Program-made: the position numbers and the translations under genes
In this document: in pieces, positions 25,573 through 34,951 of the stretch
Position numbering within the stretch: the first letter of the stretch is position 1
Layout of the letters: each line of letters opens with the position of its first letter
Notes under the pieces: model-generated
Databases searched by the model: none
Seen by the model: the letters and a program-made list of their open reading frames with translations, nothing else
What the model was told of the DNA's origin: nothing
Source of the DNA: Cryobacterium glaciale
GTDB lineage: Bacteria; Actinomycetota; Actinomycetes; Actinomycetales; Microbacteriaceae
NCBI RefSeq assembly: GCF_004402535.1
Contig: NZ_SOEY01000019.1
Span: forward strand, 78,446 to 142,445
Length of the DNA stretch: 64,000 nucleotides
Reading direction: 5' to 3'

Positions 25573-27020
25573 TGTCATTCGTACTGTGGATTCCCCTGGT
25601 CGGCCCGCTCGTCTTCGCCGGTCTCAGCCTGCTGCTTGGCGGCTCGGCGCTGCGCCGCTTTGTCGGCGTCGCCGCGTCGAGCGCCGTGCTCGTTTCGGGG
25701 CTGCTTCTGGTCAGCGCGGTGCTGGGCGGCTCCGTTCCCGACAGCGGCGGCGGCATGCTGCGCGCCGACGCCCTCTCCGCCTACATGCTCAGCGTCGTCG
25801 GAGCGGTCGGGCTCATCTCCACCTGGGGCGGCCTGAGCAGCGCGGCGTCGAGCCGCACCAAGGACGCCGCCGGCTACGAGGCTCTCATCGCCCTGTTCCT
25901 GGCCGCGATGTCCCTCGCGGTGCTGGCCGACAGCATCGGCCTGATGTGGGCTGCCGTCGAGGCCACGACCATCGCCACCGCATTCCTGGTCGGCCACCAC
26001 CGCACCCGCCGGTCCCTCGAAGCGGCCTGGAAATACGTCATCCTCGGCTCGGTCGGAGTCGCGATCGCGCTGCTGGGTATCGTGCTGATCTACGCTGCCT
26101 CGGTCGGCACCGACACCCCGACCCTGTCCTGGGTGCTCCTGAGCCAATCCACACGAGGCCTCGACCCGGCCCTCATCACCGCCGGCGGAGCCCTCGCCGT
26201 ACTCGGTTTCGCCACAAAGTCGGGCCTCGCGCCGATGCACAGCTGGCTGCCGGATGCCCACAGCCAGGCCCCAGCCCCGGTCTCCGGCCTCATGTCGGGC
26301 GTTCTGCTCTCGGTCGCGCTCTACGCCATCCTGCGCATCCAGTCCATCACCAACCTCGTGATCGGTCCGGAGTTTCTGCGCACCATGCTCAGCATCGGCG
26401 GCCTGCTCTCCCTACTCGTGGCCGCCTCGCTGCTCATTCGCCAACGCGACTACAAGCGGATGCTCGCCTACTCCAGCATCGAACACATGGGCCTGATGGC
26501 GATCGGGGTGGCGATCGGCCCGGCCGCGCTCCCCTCGGTGCTGCTATACATTCTCGGCCACGGCCTGATCAAGGCAACCCTGTTCGTGATCTCTGGTCGT
26601 ATTCTCAAGGTCGAGGGCACCCCGGTGATCTCCGATGTCCGCGCCCTGCTGGTGCGACGGCCCGGCCTCGCGGTGCCGTGGCTGATCGCCATGGCCGCCA
26701 TCGTCGGCTTTCCTCCGTTCAGCATCTTCTTCTCGGAGGTCGGAATCATCATGGCCGGCTGGTCGGTGGGCCTCGGCGGCGTCGTCGGAGCAGCCCTCGT
26801 ACTGCTGCTGGTAATCTTCGCCGCGTTCACCCGCCTGACCGTGCAGATGACCATCGGCGCTCCCCCGGACGGCGCCGCGTTCACACCCGACTACTCGTCT
26901 CACGGCCCCCGCCTGCCGATCATCCTGGCCCTGGCCACGACAGCGACGGTCGCATTCGTGGCCGAACCGGTCGGCACTCTGCTGCTGCAGGCCACAGCCG
27001 TTCTGGGAGGTACCAACTGA
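25572..27020 (+). CDS. HyfF/HycQ/NuoN-like membrane proton-pumping subunit
   Basis: 482 residues, about 13-14 helices, antiporter-like family. Visible: ATKSGLAPMHSWLPDAHSQAP with the conserved Lys, then a MSGVLLSVALYAILR helix that lacks the second Lys seen in the first antiporter-like subunit, and DYKRMLAYSSIEHMGL. Second ion-translocating subunit of the complex. One-base overlaps (TGATG) at both ends imply tight translational coupling. Corresponds to hycQ/Rv0086. Confidence 0.88.
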   Translation: MSFVLWIPLVGPLVFAGLSLLLGGSALRRFVGVAASSAVLVSGLLLVSAVLGGSVPDSGGGMLRADALSAYMLSVVGAVGLISTWGGLSSAASSRTKDAAGYEALIALFLAAMSLAVLADSIGLMWAAVEATTIATAFLVGHHRTRRSLEAAWKYVILGSVGVAIALLGIVLIYAASVGTDTPTLSWVLLSQSTRGLDPALITAGGALAVLGFATKSGLAPMHSWLPDAHSQAPAPVSGLMSGVLLSVALYAILRIQSITNLVIGPEFLRTMLSIGGLLSLLVAASLLIRQRDYKRMLAYSSIEHMGLMAIGVAIGPAALPSVLLYILGHGLIKATLFVISGRILKVEGTPVISDVRALLVRRPGLAVPWLIAMAAIVGFPPFSIFFSEVGIIMAGWSVGLGGVVGAALVLLLVIFAAFTRLTVQMTIGAPPDGAAFTPDYSSHGPRLPIILALATTATVAFVAEPVGTLLLQATAVLGGTN

Positions 27021-28549
27021 TGCGTGACGAACGAACGCCCGAAGATATCGCCGCTGACAACCTGGCGGAGGGCGATGCCGTTCTGCGTCACCTCGACCGG
27101 GCAGCACTACCGCACGCTGCGGGTACGTTGCTCGATGCGGGCAGCCGCCTGGCGCTGGTTGCCTGCCACGAAGACGCCGATGCCTTTCGCATCGTCTACT
27201 CCTTCGTCGGCACCAGCCCCGCATTGCGAGCCGACCTGTGCGTCACCGTGCCGCGGGACGATGCCTGGATTCCGAGCCTCGCGGAGAGCTCCCTGCCGGC
27301 CGGTAACTTCGAGCGCGGTATCCGCGACCTGTACGGGGTCGTCCCCCGCAACCATCCGCAGCCGCACCGCCTCGTGCGCCACGGCCATTGGCCGCGGGGC
27401 TGGTACCCGATGCTGCGCGCCAACACCGTCGTACCCGAGTTCGAGCCCGACACAGAGTCGTTCCCGTTCGTACCGGTGGAAGGCCCCGGCGTGTATGAGA
27501 TCGCCGTCGGCCCCATTCACGCCGGTATCATCGAGCCCGGTCATTTTCGCTTCTCGGTCGTCGGGGAAACCATCGTGCGGATGGAAGCCCGCCAGTGGTA
27601 TCTGCATCGCGGTGTCGAGAAGGTGTTCGAGGGCAAGACCGCAGCCGCAGGAGTCCTCCTGGCCGAGCAGATCAGCGGCGACACCGCCGTCGGGCACTCC
27701 CTCGCCTTCGTCATGGCCGTTGAACAGGCTGCCGGCATCGAGGTCTCCGAGCCCGACCGGCTGCTGCGTGCCCTGCTGCTCGAGCTGGAACGGCTCTACA
27801 ACCATGTGACCGACCTCGGCTCCCTGGCCAACGACGTCGGCTTCGGCATCATCGACGCCCAGGCCCAAGGGCTGCGCGAGCAGCTACTGCGCATCAACAA
27901 GAGGATCACCGGTCACCGGCTGCTGCGTGGCGCCCTCAGCGTGGGCGGCACCCGCGTGAGCGCACTGCCCGAGGCGGCCGATCTGGTTCGAATCGCTGCG
28001 GCCATGGCCGAACTGGTCGGCATCACGCTCGGCCACGCCATCGTGCGCGGCCGTTTCACCGGAACGGCCCGGCTCTCCAACGAACACGCGACCACGATCG
28101 GGACGCTCGGATACGTCGCCAGGGCATCCGGCATCGACACGGATGCCCGCAACGAGCATCCGTTCGTCAATCTCGGCGAAGTCTTCCACGTTGTGACCGA
28201 AGAGGGCGGCGATGTGATGGCGCGGTACACCGTTCGCGCGCGCGAGGTGGAGGTGTCTGCCGCGGTCGCCGTCGACCTGCTGCGCCGCCTGCAGGGCCAC
28301 ACCGGAAGCATGCGCAGTCTGACCCCGACCTCGGCCGGCACCGGGCTCGCCCTGGTCGAAGCCTGGCGGGGAACCGCAACCCACCGGGTCGAACTGGCCG
28401 CCGACGGCACCCTCGCCCGGGTGAAGGTCGTCGACCCGTCCTTTCTGAACTGGCCCGCTGTGCCGGACGCCCTGTCGGAGACGATCGTTCCCGACTTTCC
28501 GCTCGCCAACAAGAGCTTCAACCTCTCCTACGCGGGAAACGACCTGTAA
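27020..28549 (+). CDS. HycE/HyfG-like large subunit lacking NiFe ligands
   Basis: 509 residues: a NuoC-like domain (about 30-130, with ERGIRDLYGVVPRNHPQPHRL) fused to a NuoD/hydrogenase-large-like domain (about 155-509, with IAVGPIHAGIIEPGHFRFS). In NiFe hydrogenases the metal is held by two CxxC motifs. Here the first aligned site reads SGDT (219-222) and the C-terminus reads NKSFNLSYAGNDL, with no Cys in either. There is therefore no NiFe centre, and no C-terminal maturation peptide would be needed. GGGAGG precedes the ATG. Best viewed as an energy-converting hydrogenase-related (Ehr) protein; substrate unknown. Corresponds to hycE/Rv0087. Confidence 0.88.
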   Translation: MRDERTPEDIAADNLAEGDAVLRHLDRAALPHAAGTLLDAGSRLALVACHEDADAFRIVYSFVGTSPALRADLCVTVPRDDAWIPSLAESSLPAGNFERGIRDLYGVVPRNHPQPHRLVRHGHWPRGWYPMLRANTVVPEFEPDTESFPFVPVEGPGVYEIAVGPIHAGIIEPGHFRFSVVGETIVRMEARQWYLHRGVEKVFEGKTAAAGVLLAEQISGDTAVGHSLAFVMAVEQAAGIEVSEPDRLLRALLLELERLYNHVTDLGSLANDVGFGIIDAQAQGLREQLLRINKRITGHRLLRGALSVGGTRVSALPEAADLVRIAAAMAELVGITLGHAIVRGRFTGTARLSNEHATTIGTLGYVARASGIDTDARNEHPFVNLGEVFHVVTEEGGDVMARYTVRAREVEVSAAVAVDLLRRLQGHTGSMRSLTPTSAGTGLALVEAWRGTATHRVELAADGTLARVKVVDPSFLNWPAVPDALSETIVPDFPLANKSFNLSYAGNDL

Positions 28550-28576
28550 CGGACAACGACGCCCCCGACGAACGAA

Positions 28577-28912
28577 TTATTCTTTTTCGAGGTGGCGGAG
28601 CATGGCGTGCGAGTCGGCGAGATTGGCAAGCACCATGCGTTTGGCCGCGGCGAGCAGCTCAATCGCGCTCGGGTCGCGCAGGGCGTAGAAGATGGAATTT
28701 CCCTCGCGGCGGGTGACGACCACGCCGGCGCGGCGCAGCACGCCGAGCTGCTGTGACAGGTTGGACAGCTCGCAGCCGAGAGCTTCAGCGAGGGAACCCA
28801 CCGATCGTTCACCGGCCACGAGCTGTTCCAGTACCTGCACCCGCAGAGGATGCCCGAGCGACTTGAACAGGTCGGACTTCAATTGGGCAGCGGGCAAACC
28901 AGAAGACAGCAC
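28577..28912 (-). CDS. ArsR family regulator, Rv0081-like
   Basis: 111 residues. Winged helix-turn-helix: FKSLGHPLRVQVLEQLV, then CELSNLSQQLGVLRRAGVV and the wing RREGNSIFYAL. The metal-binding ELCVC motif of ArsR/SmtB is absent; the equivalent reads GCELSNL with a lone Cys, so a metal sensor is unlikely. The sequence resembles what I recall of Rv0081, the regulator that heads the matching mycobacterial locus. Here it is convergent with the operon end, 27 bases away. Its GTG start lies 6 bases after a good -10 box, so the mRNA should be leaderless. Confidence 0.86.
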   Translation of the reverse strand: MLSSGLPAAQLKSDLFKSLGHPLRVQVLEQLVAGERSVGSLAEALGCELSNLSQQLGVLRRAGVVVTRREGNSIFYALRDPSAIELLAAAKRMVLANLADSHAMLRHLEKE

Positions 28913-28918
28913 AGGTTC

Positions 28919-28947
28919 AGTATATCGATACCTTATGATTCTTTCAA
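28919..28947 (-). promoter_or_regulatory. promoter and operator of the ArsR gene (leaderless)
   Basis: On the minus strand TTGAAA (28947-28942), 17 bases, TATACT (28924-28919), then six bases to the GTG start: close to an ideal sigma-A promoter for a leaderless message. The inverted repeat GTAT-ATCG-ATAC (28920-28931) covers the -10. TAT-N3-TATA is shared with the hyc-like operon promoter, which suggests that the same protein binds both. Confidence 0.55.
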
Positions 28948-28986
28948 CTAGATGGCTGCCGCGGAATGCGTACCGTTGAATCGCCG

Positions 28987-29838
28987 TTAGCGGAGGCGCA
29001 GCACCCCATCATTCACGAGGGCCCGCGTGTAGCCGAGGCTGTTACCGAGCGCATTCGGGTGAAAGTTGGCCGGCGCGAACGGGTTCAGCGGATCGAACGC
29101 AAAGTAGGGAACCCGAGACCCGATACCGTGTCCGGCAAATTCCTGCGACGCATCAACAAAGCGGATGTTCGGATTCGCCAGCGCCAAGACGGATCCCGCG
29201 ATAACGACGTTGAGTGCGTCAGTGGCACCATTAAGCACATCGCCCAGCGGGGAGAATCCCGGCTTGAACTGGCGCGGATAGCTGAGCACCGCGATCTTTG
29301 CCTGCGGCAACGTCGCCGCCACGAGACCGTAGGTCCCCACGAGCTTGGGGGCGAGACCGCTCAACTGAGTAAAGCTGTCGTTGATGGCGTCGATGCAGTC
29401 CCCGCTGGCCGGATCGGGAGCGCAGGCCGCCAAAACGGCGTTGGAACCGGCGTCGATGCCGCCGACGGTCAGCGTGACCAGAGCGGCACTCTGGCTGACC
29501 CCGAGAAGCTGAGCGGGAACATCCCCTGTGCTGGCACCGGAACACGCTTTGTTCGACACGAGTTTCAAGGGGCTGACCAGGTCCGCGAAGATCGGGTAGC
29601 TGGCGCGCTTGGAGCGCAGGCACGGGGTGCCGTCGAGAACGTAGGGCGGGGCACCCTGACCCGACGTGAACGAGTCGCCGAGCGCGACGTAGCTCGACGC
29701 TGCGACCGCGGCGGAATGCCTGTCGACGGTCTGCGCGACCACTGGGGCACTGACCGCGCCAGCAAGCAGGGCAGCCGTGAGTACGGCGACGGCGCCGAAG
29801 CGGGGCAGGAATCGTGAAGTTTTCCGTTGACTTGTCAT
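28987..29838 (-). CDS. secreted SGNH-hydrolase-type esterase/lipase
   Basis: About 283 residues with an N-terminal signal peptide (basic TSQRKTSRF, then a hydrophobic run to AGAVSAPVVAQ). SGNH blocks: YVALGDSFTSGQG (nucleophile Ser), KACSGASTGD (Gly), TVGGIDAG (block III, with Ile in the place of the usual Asn-adjacent residue) and NFHPNALG (His). Cys pairs suggest disulfides, consistent with export. Related proteins in actinobacteria cleave lipids or acetyl esters outside the cell. Start: ATG 29838 gives the normal signal peptide; no clear ribosome site. It follows the pnp terminator. Confidence 0.85.
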   Translation of the reverse strand: MTSQRKTSRFLPRFGAVAVLTAALLAGAVSAPVVAQTVDRHSAAVAASSYVALGDSFTSGQGAPPYVLDGTPCLRSKRASYPIFADLVSPLKLVSNKACSGASTGDVPAQLLGVSQSAALVTLTVGGIDAGSNAVLAACAPDPASGDCIDAINDSFTQLSGLAPKLVGTYGLVAATLPQAKIAVLSYPRQFKPGFSPLGDVLNGATDALNVVIAGSVLALANPNIRFVDASQEFAGHGIGSRVPYFAFDPLNPFAPANFHPNALGNSLGYTRALVNDGVLRLR

Positions 29839-29903
29839 GCGCTGCACGGTAGACCCGGTTCGTGTCCACGACAAGGCACGAATGCGTCCGGCACTCACGC
29901 GAA

Positions 29904-29933
29904 AAGGCCCGCACTGCAAGCAGTGCGGGCCTT
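29904..29933 (-). terminator. rho-independent terminator of pnp
   Basis: AAGGCCCGCACTG and its exact complement with a 4-base loop; on the minus strand the stem runs straight into TTTTC. It is 62 bases after the pnp stop and upstream of the SGNH gene. Confidence 0.85.
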
Positions 29934-29994
29934 CCGTCTACCCGACCGACCTGGCGAGAGGTGATCGGGAGATCTATTGGGGCACGGTGTTCGT

Positions 29995-32289
29995 TTAGTT
30001 CGAGGCCTCGACCGAAGCGTCTGCGCTGTCGGAAGCCGCAGCGCGACCCTCGGTGTCAGCCGCCTCGTCGAGCACCGGGGCGAGCGACAGCTTGCCACGG
30101 TCGTCGATCTTCGTGATTTCCACGAGGACCTTCTGTCCGACGCCGAGCACGTCTTCGACGTTCTCGACGCGCTTGCCACCAGCAAGTTTACGCACCTCGG
30201 AGATGTGCAGCAGACCATCCTTGCCCGGGAGCAGGGAAACGAAGGCGCCGAACGCGGCGATCTTGACGACGGTTCCGAGGAACTGCTCGCCCACCTCGGG
30301 GTTGGTCGGGTTCGCAATGGCGTTGACCTGGGCGCGCGCGGCCTCGGCCGACGGTCCGTCGACGGCGCCGATGTACACGGTTCCGTCTTCCTCGATCGAG
30401 ATGTCGGCACCGGTGGTGTCCTGGATCGAGTTGATCGTCTTGCCCTTCGGGCCGATCAGCTCGCCGATCTTGTCGACGGGGATCTGCACGCTGATGACGC
30501 GGGGCGCGGTGGGCGCCATCTCGTCGGGAGCGTCGATCGCCGCGTTCAGCACGGAGAGGATCGTGGTGCGGGCATCCTTCGCCTGCGTCAGCGCGCCGGC
30601 CAGGACCGAGGCGGGGATGCCGTCGAGCTTGGTGTCGAGCTGGATCGCGGTGATGAATTCGCTCGTACCGGCAACCTTGAAGTCCATGTCGCCGAGGGCG
30701 TCTTCCGCGCCGAGGATGTCGGTCAGTGCCGCGTAGCGGGTCTGACCGTCAACGGTGTCGCTGATCAGGCCCATGGCGATGCCGGCGACCGGGGCGCGCA
30801 GCGGCACTCCGGCGTTCAGCAGCGACAGGGTGGACGCACAGACGGAACCCATCGAGGTGGAACCGTTGGAGCTGAGCGCCTCGGAGACCTGACGGATGGC
30901 GTAGGGGAACTCCTCGCGCGACGGCAGCACGGGAACCAGGGCACGCTCAGCGAGCGCTCCGTGGCCGATCTCGCGACGCTTCGGCGTTCCGACCCGGCCG
31001 GTCTCACCGGTCGAGTAGGGCGGGAAGTTGTAGTTGTGCATGTAGCGCTTCTTGGTGACCGGGCTCAGAGAGTCGATCGACTGCTCGAGCTTGAGCATGT
31101 TCAGGGTGGTGACGCCCAGGATCTGGGTTTCGCCGCGCTGGAAGATGGCCGAGCCGTGCACGCGCGGGATGACCGCAACCTCGGCGTCGAGCGGGCGGAT
31201 GTCTGCCAGCCCACGGCCGTCGATGCGGATGCCCTCGTTGAGGACGCGTGAGCGCACGACGAGCTTGGTGACCGACTTGTAGGCCGCGCTGACCTGGTTG
31301 TTGGCGCTCGCGTCGAGCTCGCCGGCTTCGACCTTGGCCGCTATGGCGGTCTTGACGGATGCCTTGAGTGCATCGTCAGCGTTCTGACGCTCGACCTTGT
31401 CGGCAATCGTGTAGACCGTCTTGAGCTGGTCGTAGGACAGCGCAGCGACTGCGTCGTAGGTGGCCGGCTGGTACGGCGGGAACAGCGCGAAGTCGGCGGT
31501 CGGCTTGGCGGCAGCGTCGGCTACCTGCTGCTGCGCGAAGACGAGCTGCTTGATGAAGGGCTTGGAAGCTTCGATGCCCTGGGCAACGACGGCTTCGTTC
31601 GGCGCGATGGCGCCACCCTTGATCAGGTTCCAGGCAGCGTCGGTGGCTTCGGCCTCGATCATCATGATCGCGACGTCCTGCGCGCCGGCGGCATCCGTGA
31701 CCACGCGGCCGGCGACGACCATGCTGAACACAGCATCGTCTAGCTGCGAGTGCTTCGGGAAGGCAACCCACTGGCCGCCACCGTTCTCGTCGGGGATGAG
31801 CGCGACGCGAACGCCACCGATCGGTCCGGAGAACGGCAGGCCGGCGAGCTGGGTCGACATGGAGGCCGCGTTGATGGCGAGCACGTCGTAGAGTTCGTCG
31901 GGCTCGATGGCCAGAACGGTGATGACAACCTGGATCTCATTGCGGAGACCGTCGACGAACGACGGGCGCAGCGGCCGGTCGATCAGGCGGCAGGTGAGGA
32001 TCGCGTCGGTCGAGGGGCGACCTTCGCGACGGAAGAAGCTGCCCGGGATGCGGCCGGCAGCGTACATGCGCTCTTCGACGTCGATGGTGAGCGGGAAGAA
32101 GTCGAAGTTGTCCTTCGGCTGCTTGCTGACGCTCGTGGCGGAGAGCAGCATCGTCTCTTCGTCAATGTACGCGGCGGCAGAACCCTGCGCCTGCTGGGCG
32201 AGACGCCCGGTTTCAAAACGGATGGTGCGCTTGCCGTACTTGCCGTTGTCGATAACGGTCTCGGCGAACGTGATTTCTGGACCCTCCAT
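29995..32289 (-). CDS. pnp: polyribonucleotide nucleotidyltransferase (PNPase)
   Basis: 764 residues. Two RNase PH-like domains (first with RRIPGSFF-like [15 protein letters not shown]; second with [14 protein letters not shown] and GSVCAS), then KH ([25 protein letters not shown]) and S1 ([12 protein letters not shown]) RNA-binding domains, ending in a Ser/Ala/Glu-rich tail. Phosphorolytic 3'-5' exonuclease of the degradosome. The start at 32289 has AAAGGAG 11 bases upstream; a longer frame to 32361 is leader. In most relatives it is next to rpsO and the M16 peptidase; here a permease separates it from rpsO. Confidence 0.96.
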   Translation of the reverse strand: MEGPEITFAETVIDNGKYGKRTIRFETGRLAQQAQGSAAAYIDEETMLLSATSVSKQPKDNFDFFPLTIDVEERMYAAGRIPGSFFRREGRPSTDAILTCRLIDRPLRPSFVDGLRNEIQVVITVLAIEPDELYDVLAINAASMSTQLAGLPFSGPIGGVRVALIPDENGGGQWVAFPKHSQLDDAVFSMVVAGRVVTDAAGAQDVAIMMIEAEATDAAWNLIKGGAIAPNEAVVAQGIEASKPFIKQLVFAQQQVADAAAKPTADFALFPPYQPATYDAVAALSYDQLKTVYTIADKVERQNADDALKASVKTAIAAKVEAGELDASANNQVSAAYKSVTKLVVRSRVLNEGIRIDGRGLADIRPLDAEVAVIPRVHGSAIFQRGETQILGVTTLNMLKLEQSIDSLSPVTKKRYMHNYNFPPYSTGETGRVGTPKRREIGHGALAERALVPVLPSREEFPYAIRQVSEALSSNGSTSMGSVCASTLSLLNAGVPLRAPVAGIAMGLISDTVDGQTRYAALTDILGAEDALGDMDFKVAGTSEFITAIQLDTKLDGIPASVLAGALTQAKDARTTILSVLNAAIDAPDEMAPTAPRVISVQIPVDKIGELIGPKGKTINSIQDTTGADISIEEDGTVYIGAVDGPSAEAARAQVNAIANPTNPEVGEQFLGTVVKIAAFGAFVSLLPGKDGLLHISEVRKLAGGKRVENVEDVLGVGQKVLVEITKIDDRGKLSLAPVLDEAADTEGRAAASDSADASVEASN

Positions 32290-32781
32290 GTGGGGGTTTT
32301 CTCCTTTAAGTTTGCTTCTCGCCATTCTGGCGACGAAGGCTCGCGTGCCCAAGTGGCGCACGAGTGGGACGAGGAGCTCGAACAGGCAGTATCAGCCCAT
32401 GTGTCAACTGACTTTCAATCGACACTGTCGCTGTGCTGGCCACCAGTAGAAATTCACCAGAAGCTGCGCGTCTGGGAAACCACCACCGAGGACCAGCTTC
32501 CTGCCAGCTGTGCTCCGGTTGCTCAGTCACTTCCGAGGAACGACCGTTATCAGCTTATCAGACCGGGCGTTTTTGCCGACCGGCGCCGCTGTTGTCGGCA
32601 GACTTCAAATAGCCCCGAACTGGTGTCATGAAGACGGCAGGGCGGCGCCGTCACTCAGGCAGAGTGATACTGAGCGGAGTGAGGCGTGCAAGTGCAGGGA
32701 CTCGGACGGCTCGTGATCCTGGTCGCCGACCCTTTTGGGATTCATGGTCTTGGCGAGCGGTGCGTTCACCGCCCGCATTTT
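32290..32781. other. non-coding leader region of pnp
   Basis: 492 bases between the permease stop and the pnp start. No credible gene. A TGCCGAC/GTCGGCA hairpin lies at 32574-32600, and TAAGCT on the minus strand within TGATAAGCTGATAACGG (about 32546-32562) could be a -10 box, without a clear -35. A long structured leader is expected for pnp, which is often autoregulated, but nothing here proves it. Confidence 0.4.
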
Positions 32782-34308
32782 CTAGTCGACGCGCTTGGCA
32801 GCCACGGGCTGGGCGTCTCTCTCGAGAGCGGCAGCAGCACGCTGCTTGATGCCGAGTACGGAATGGCGGCGGCCGTACGCGAAGTACACGATGAATCCGA
32901 CGGCCAGCCAGACCGCGAACCGCACCCAGGTAAGGGTGGTGAGGTTCAGCATCAGCCAGGTACAGAGCACGGCCGACAGGATCGGCAGCACCGGCGAGAA
33001 CGGCACCTTGAAAGCGCGCGGCAGATCCGGGCGTTTCTTGCGCAGCACGACGACGGCGATGCTGACCAGCACGAAAGCCGACAGGGTGCCGATATTGATC
33101 ATCTCTTCGAGCACGCCGACGTCGGTGAGGCCGGCGATCAGCGCAACGGCGGTACCGGAGATAATCTGAATGCGCGCGGGAGTGCGGCGCTTCTCGCTCG
33201 TCACGCTCAGCCAGCGCGGCAGCAGGCCGTCACGGCTCATCGCGAACAGCACTCGCGACAGGCCGAGCAGCAGCACCATGATCACCGTCGTGAGGCCGAC
33301 CAGAATTCCGATCGAGATGACCTGCGCGGCCCAGCCGGCGCCGACGGCCACGAAGGCGGTTGCAAGGGAGGCATTGGGGTCGTCGGCCAGCACCGTGTAG
33401 GGCACCATGCCGGTCAGGACCAGGCTCACGCCGAGGTAGAGCACGGTGACGATGGCGAGCCCGGCGAAGATGCCCCGCGGCAGGGTCTTCTGCGGGTTCT
33501 TGACCTCTTCGGCGCTCGTGGCGACGACGTCGAACCCGATGAACGCGAAGAAGACCAGGGAAGCACCGGCCAGCAACCCGAACAGGCCATACTGGGCCGG
33601 GGCCGCACCGGTCATGAAGGAGAACAGCGACTGCATCCAGACGTCACCGTCACCGCCGGTCGATGGCACTTCAGCGGGGATGAACGGGGTGTAGTTCTTC
33701 GGGCTGATGAAGAACGCGCCGACGATGATGACGAAGACGACGATGGCAACCTTGATGATCGTGAACACGCTCGCGACCCGGGCGGACAGCTGGGTGCCCA
33801 GCACGAGCAGAGCGGTGAAGATGGCGACGATAACGAAGGCACCCCAGCTCACATCCAGGCCGATCACATTGATCGTGGCGGGAACGTTCCAGCCAGCGAG
33901 ATCGAAGACGGTACTGAGGTAGATACCCCAGTATTTCGCGATCACGGCGGCTGCGGTGAGCATCTCCAGGATGAGGTCCCAGCCGATGATCCAGGCGAGC
34001 AGCTCGCCGAGGGTGGCATAGGTGAACGTGTAGGCGGAACCGGCGACCGGAACGGCCGAGGCGAACTCGGCGTAACACATGATCGCGAGGGCACAGGTGA
34101 ACGCGGCCAGCAGAAAAGCGAGGGTGACCGACGGTCCGGCGTAGCTGCCGGCCGCCTTGGCACCGACCGAGAAGATTCCCGCGCCGACAGCCACGGCAAC
34201 GCCCATGATCATGAGGTCCCAGGTGCCGAGGGTGCGTTTGAGGCTGTGGCCCTTCTCGAGCGAGTCTGCTATCGAATCTTCAATACTCTTGGTGCGCCAG
34301 AGACTCAT
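32782..34308 (-). CDS. APC superfamily cationic amino-acid permease (CAT-like)
   Basis: 508 residues with about 14 membrane helices. Family motifs: GAGIFSVGAKAAGSYAGPSV (helix 1 unwound Gly region), YTYATLGE-type segment AYTFTYATLGELLAWIIGWDL, FFAFIGFDVVATSAEEVKNP, and RVLFAMSRDGLLP. Related bacterial proteins take up Lys, Arg or other amino acids. The ATG at 34308 gives MSLWRTKSIEDSIADSLEKG, the usual CAT N-terminus. It is inserted between rpsO and pnp on the same strand, downstream of the rpsO terminator. Confidence 0.9.
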   Translation of the reverse strand: MSLWRTKSIEDSIADSLEKGHSLKRTLGTWDLMIMGVAVAVGAGIFSVGAKAAGSYAGPSVTLAFLLAAFTCALAIMCYAEFASAVPVAGSAYTFTYATLGELLAWIIGWDLILEMLTAAAVIAKYWGIYLSTVFDLAGWNVPATINVIGLDVSWGAFVIVAIFTALLVLGTQLSARVASVFTIIKVAIVVFVIIVGAFFISPKNYTPFIPAEVPSTGGDGDVWMQSLFSFMTGAAPAQYGLFGLLAGASLVFFAFIGFDVVATSAEEVKNPQKTLPRGIFAGLAIVTVLYLGVSLVLTGMVPYTVLADDPNASLATAFVAVGAGWAAQVISIGILVGLTTVIMVLLLGLSRVLFAMSRDGLLPRWLSVTSEKRRTPARIQIISGTAVALIAGLTDVGVLEEMINIGTLSAFVLVSIAVVVLRKKRPDLPRAFKVPFSPVLPILSAVLCTWLMLNLTTLTWVRFAVWLAVGFIVYFAYGRRHSVLGIKQRAAAALERDAQPVAAKRVD

Positions 34309-34385
34309 GGTGTGCGGTGTCCGTTTCCTTATTGCCAACCCCATATTCTAGCGTCCGTTCTACCCCCGGTTCGAAGGGTACACAA

Positions 34386-34417
34386 AACGGGCCGCCACCC
34401 GGAGGTGACGGCCCGTT
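34386..34417 (-). terminator. rho-independent terminator of rpsO
   Basis: AACGGGCCGCCACC pairs with GGTGACGGCCCGTT with one mismatch over 14 positions and a 4-base loop; on the minus strand it is followed by TTTTGTG. It lies 57 bases after the rpsO stop. Confidence 0.8.
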
Positions 34418-34474
34418 CTGAAGAAGTTCGCGTTGTCAACGCTGCACCGCTTCCTGCAAATCAACTGCAGAAAA

Positions 34475-34744
34475 TTAGCGACGCAGGCCGAGGCTGCCGA
34501 TCAGTGTGCGGTATCGAGTGATGTCGATGTCCGACAGGTAGCCGAGCAGACGGCGACGCTGACCAACCATAAGAAGCAGGCCACGACGTGAGTGGTGGTC
34601 GTGCTTGTGCTCTTTCAGGTGCTCCGTGAGGTCGAGAATGCGCTGCGTGAGCATTGCAATCTGAACTTCCGGGGACCCGGTGTCGCCTGGGTGGGTAGCG
34701 TACTTTTCGATGATCGCCTTCTTAGCATCTGGTTCGAGTGCCAT
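34475..34744 (-). CDS. rpsO: 30S ribosomal protein S15
   Basis: 89 residues, the exact usual length. The sequence reads [16 protein letters not shown] at the start, [17 protein letters not shown], then the [19 protein letters not shown] block that binds 16S rRNA and S8-neighbouring helices. The start is fixed by family length; an open frame to 34768 is extra. Monocistronic by its own terminator, and upstream of the permease and pnp. Confidence 0.98.
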   Translation of the reverse strand: MALEPDAKKAIIEKYATHPGDTGSPEVQIAMLTQRILDLTEHLKEHKHDHHSRRGLLLMVGQRRRLLGYLSDIDITRYRTLIGSLGLRR

Positions 34745-34951
34745 AAAGTGGGATCCCCTTTCTCTCACTGCGCGGTGCCCTTGGCTGAATGCCTGAGCTC
34801 TCTTTATCCGCGGCCGTTGAACGGCAACCTACATACTTTAGCAGAGTGGGCGACCGGTGCGGTCCCCGGGGCGAATCGGGCAACAACATGGCCGGCCTGT
34901 CCCCTCCTGCGCGTACCGCTACAGTGGGGGAATCATCGAGGAGGGGCACCT

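Noticed and set aside
25586..27019. N-terminal extension that would join the large subunit to a frame inside the HyfF-like gene
   Set aside because: The extension is Arg/Pro/His-rich shadow of the HyfF-like gene; the ATG at 27020 has GGGAGG and a stop-start overlap.
32686..34521. 611-codon plus-strand open frame opposite the permease
   Set aside because: Repetitive His/Gln/Glu/Asp composition typical of the antisense of membrane proteins.
34592..34951. N-terminal extension of the 110-residue protein into the region antisense to rpsO
   Set aside because: The ATG at 34952 has a strong GAGGAGG site and fits the family length.
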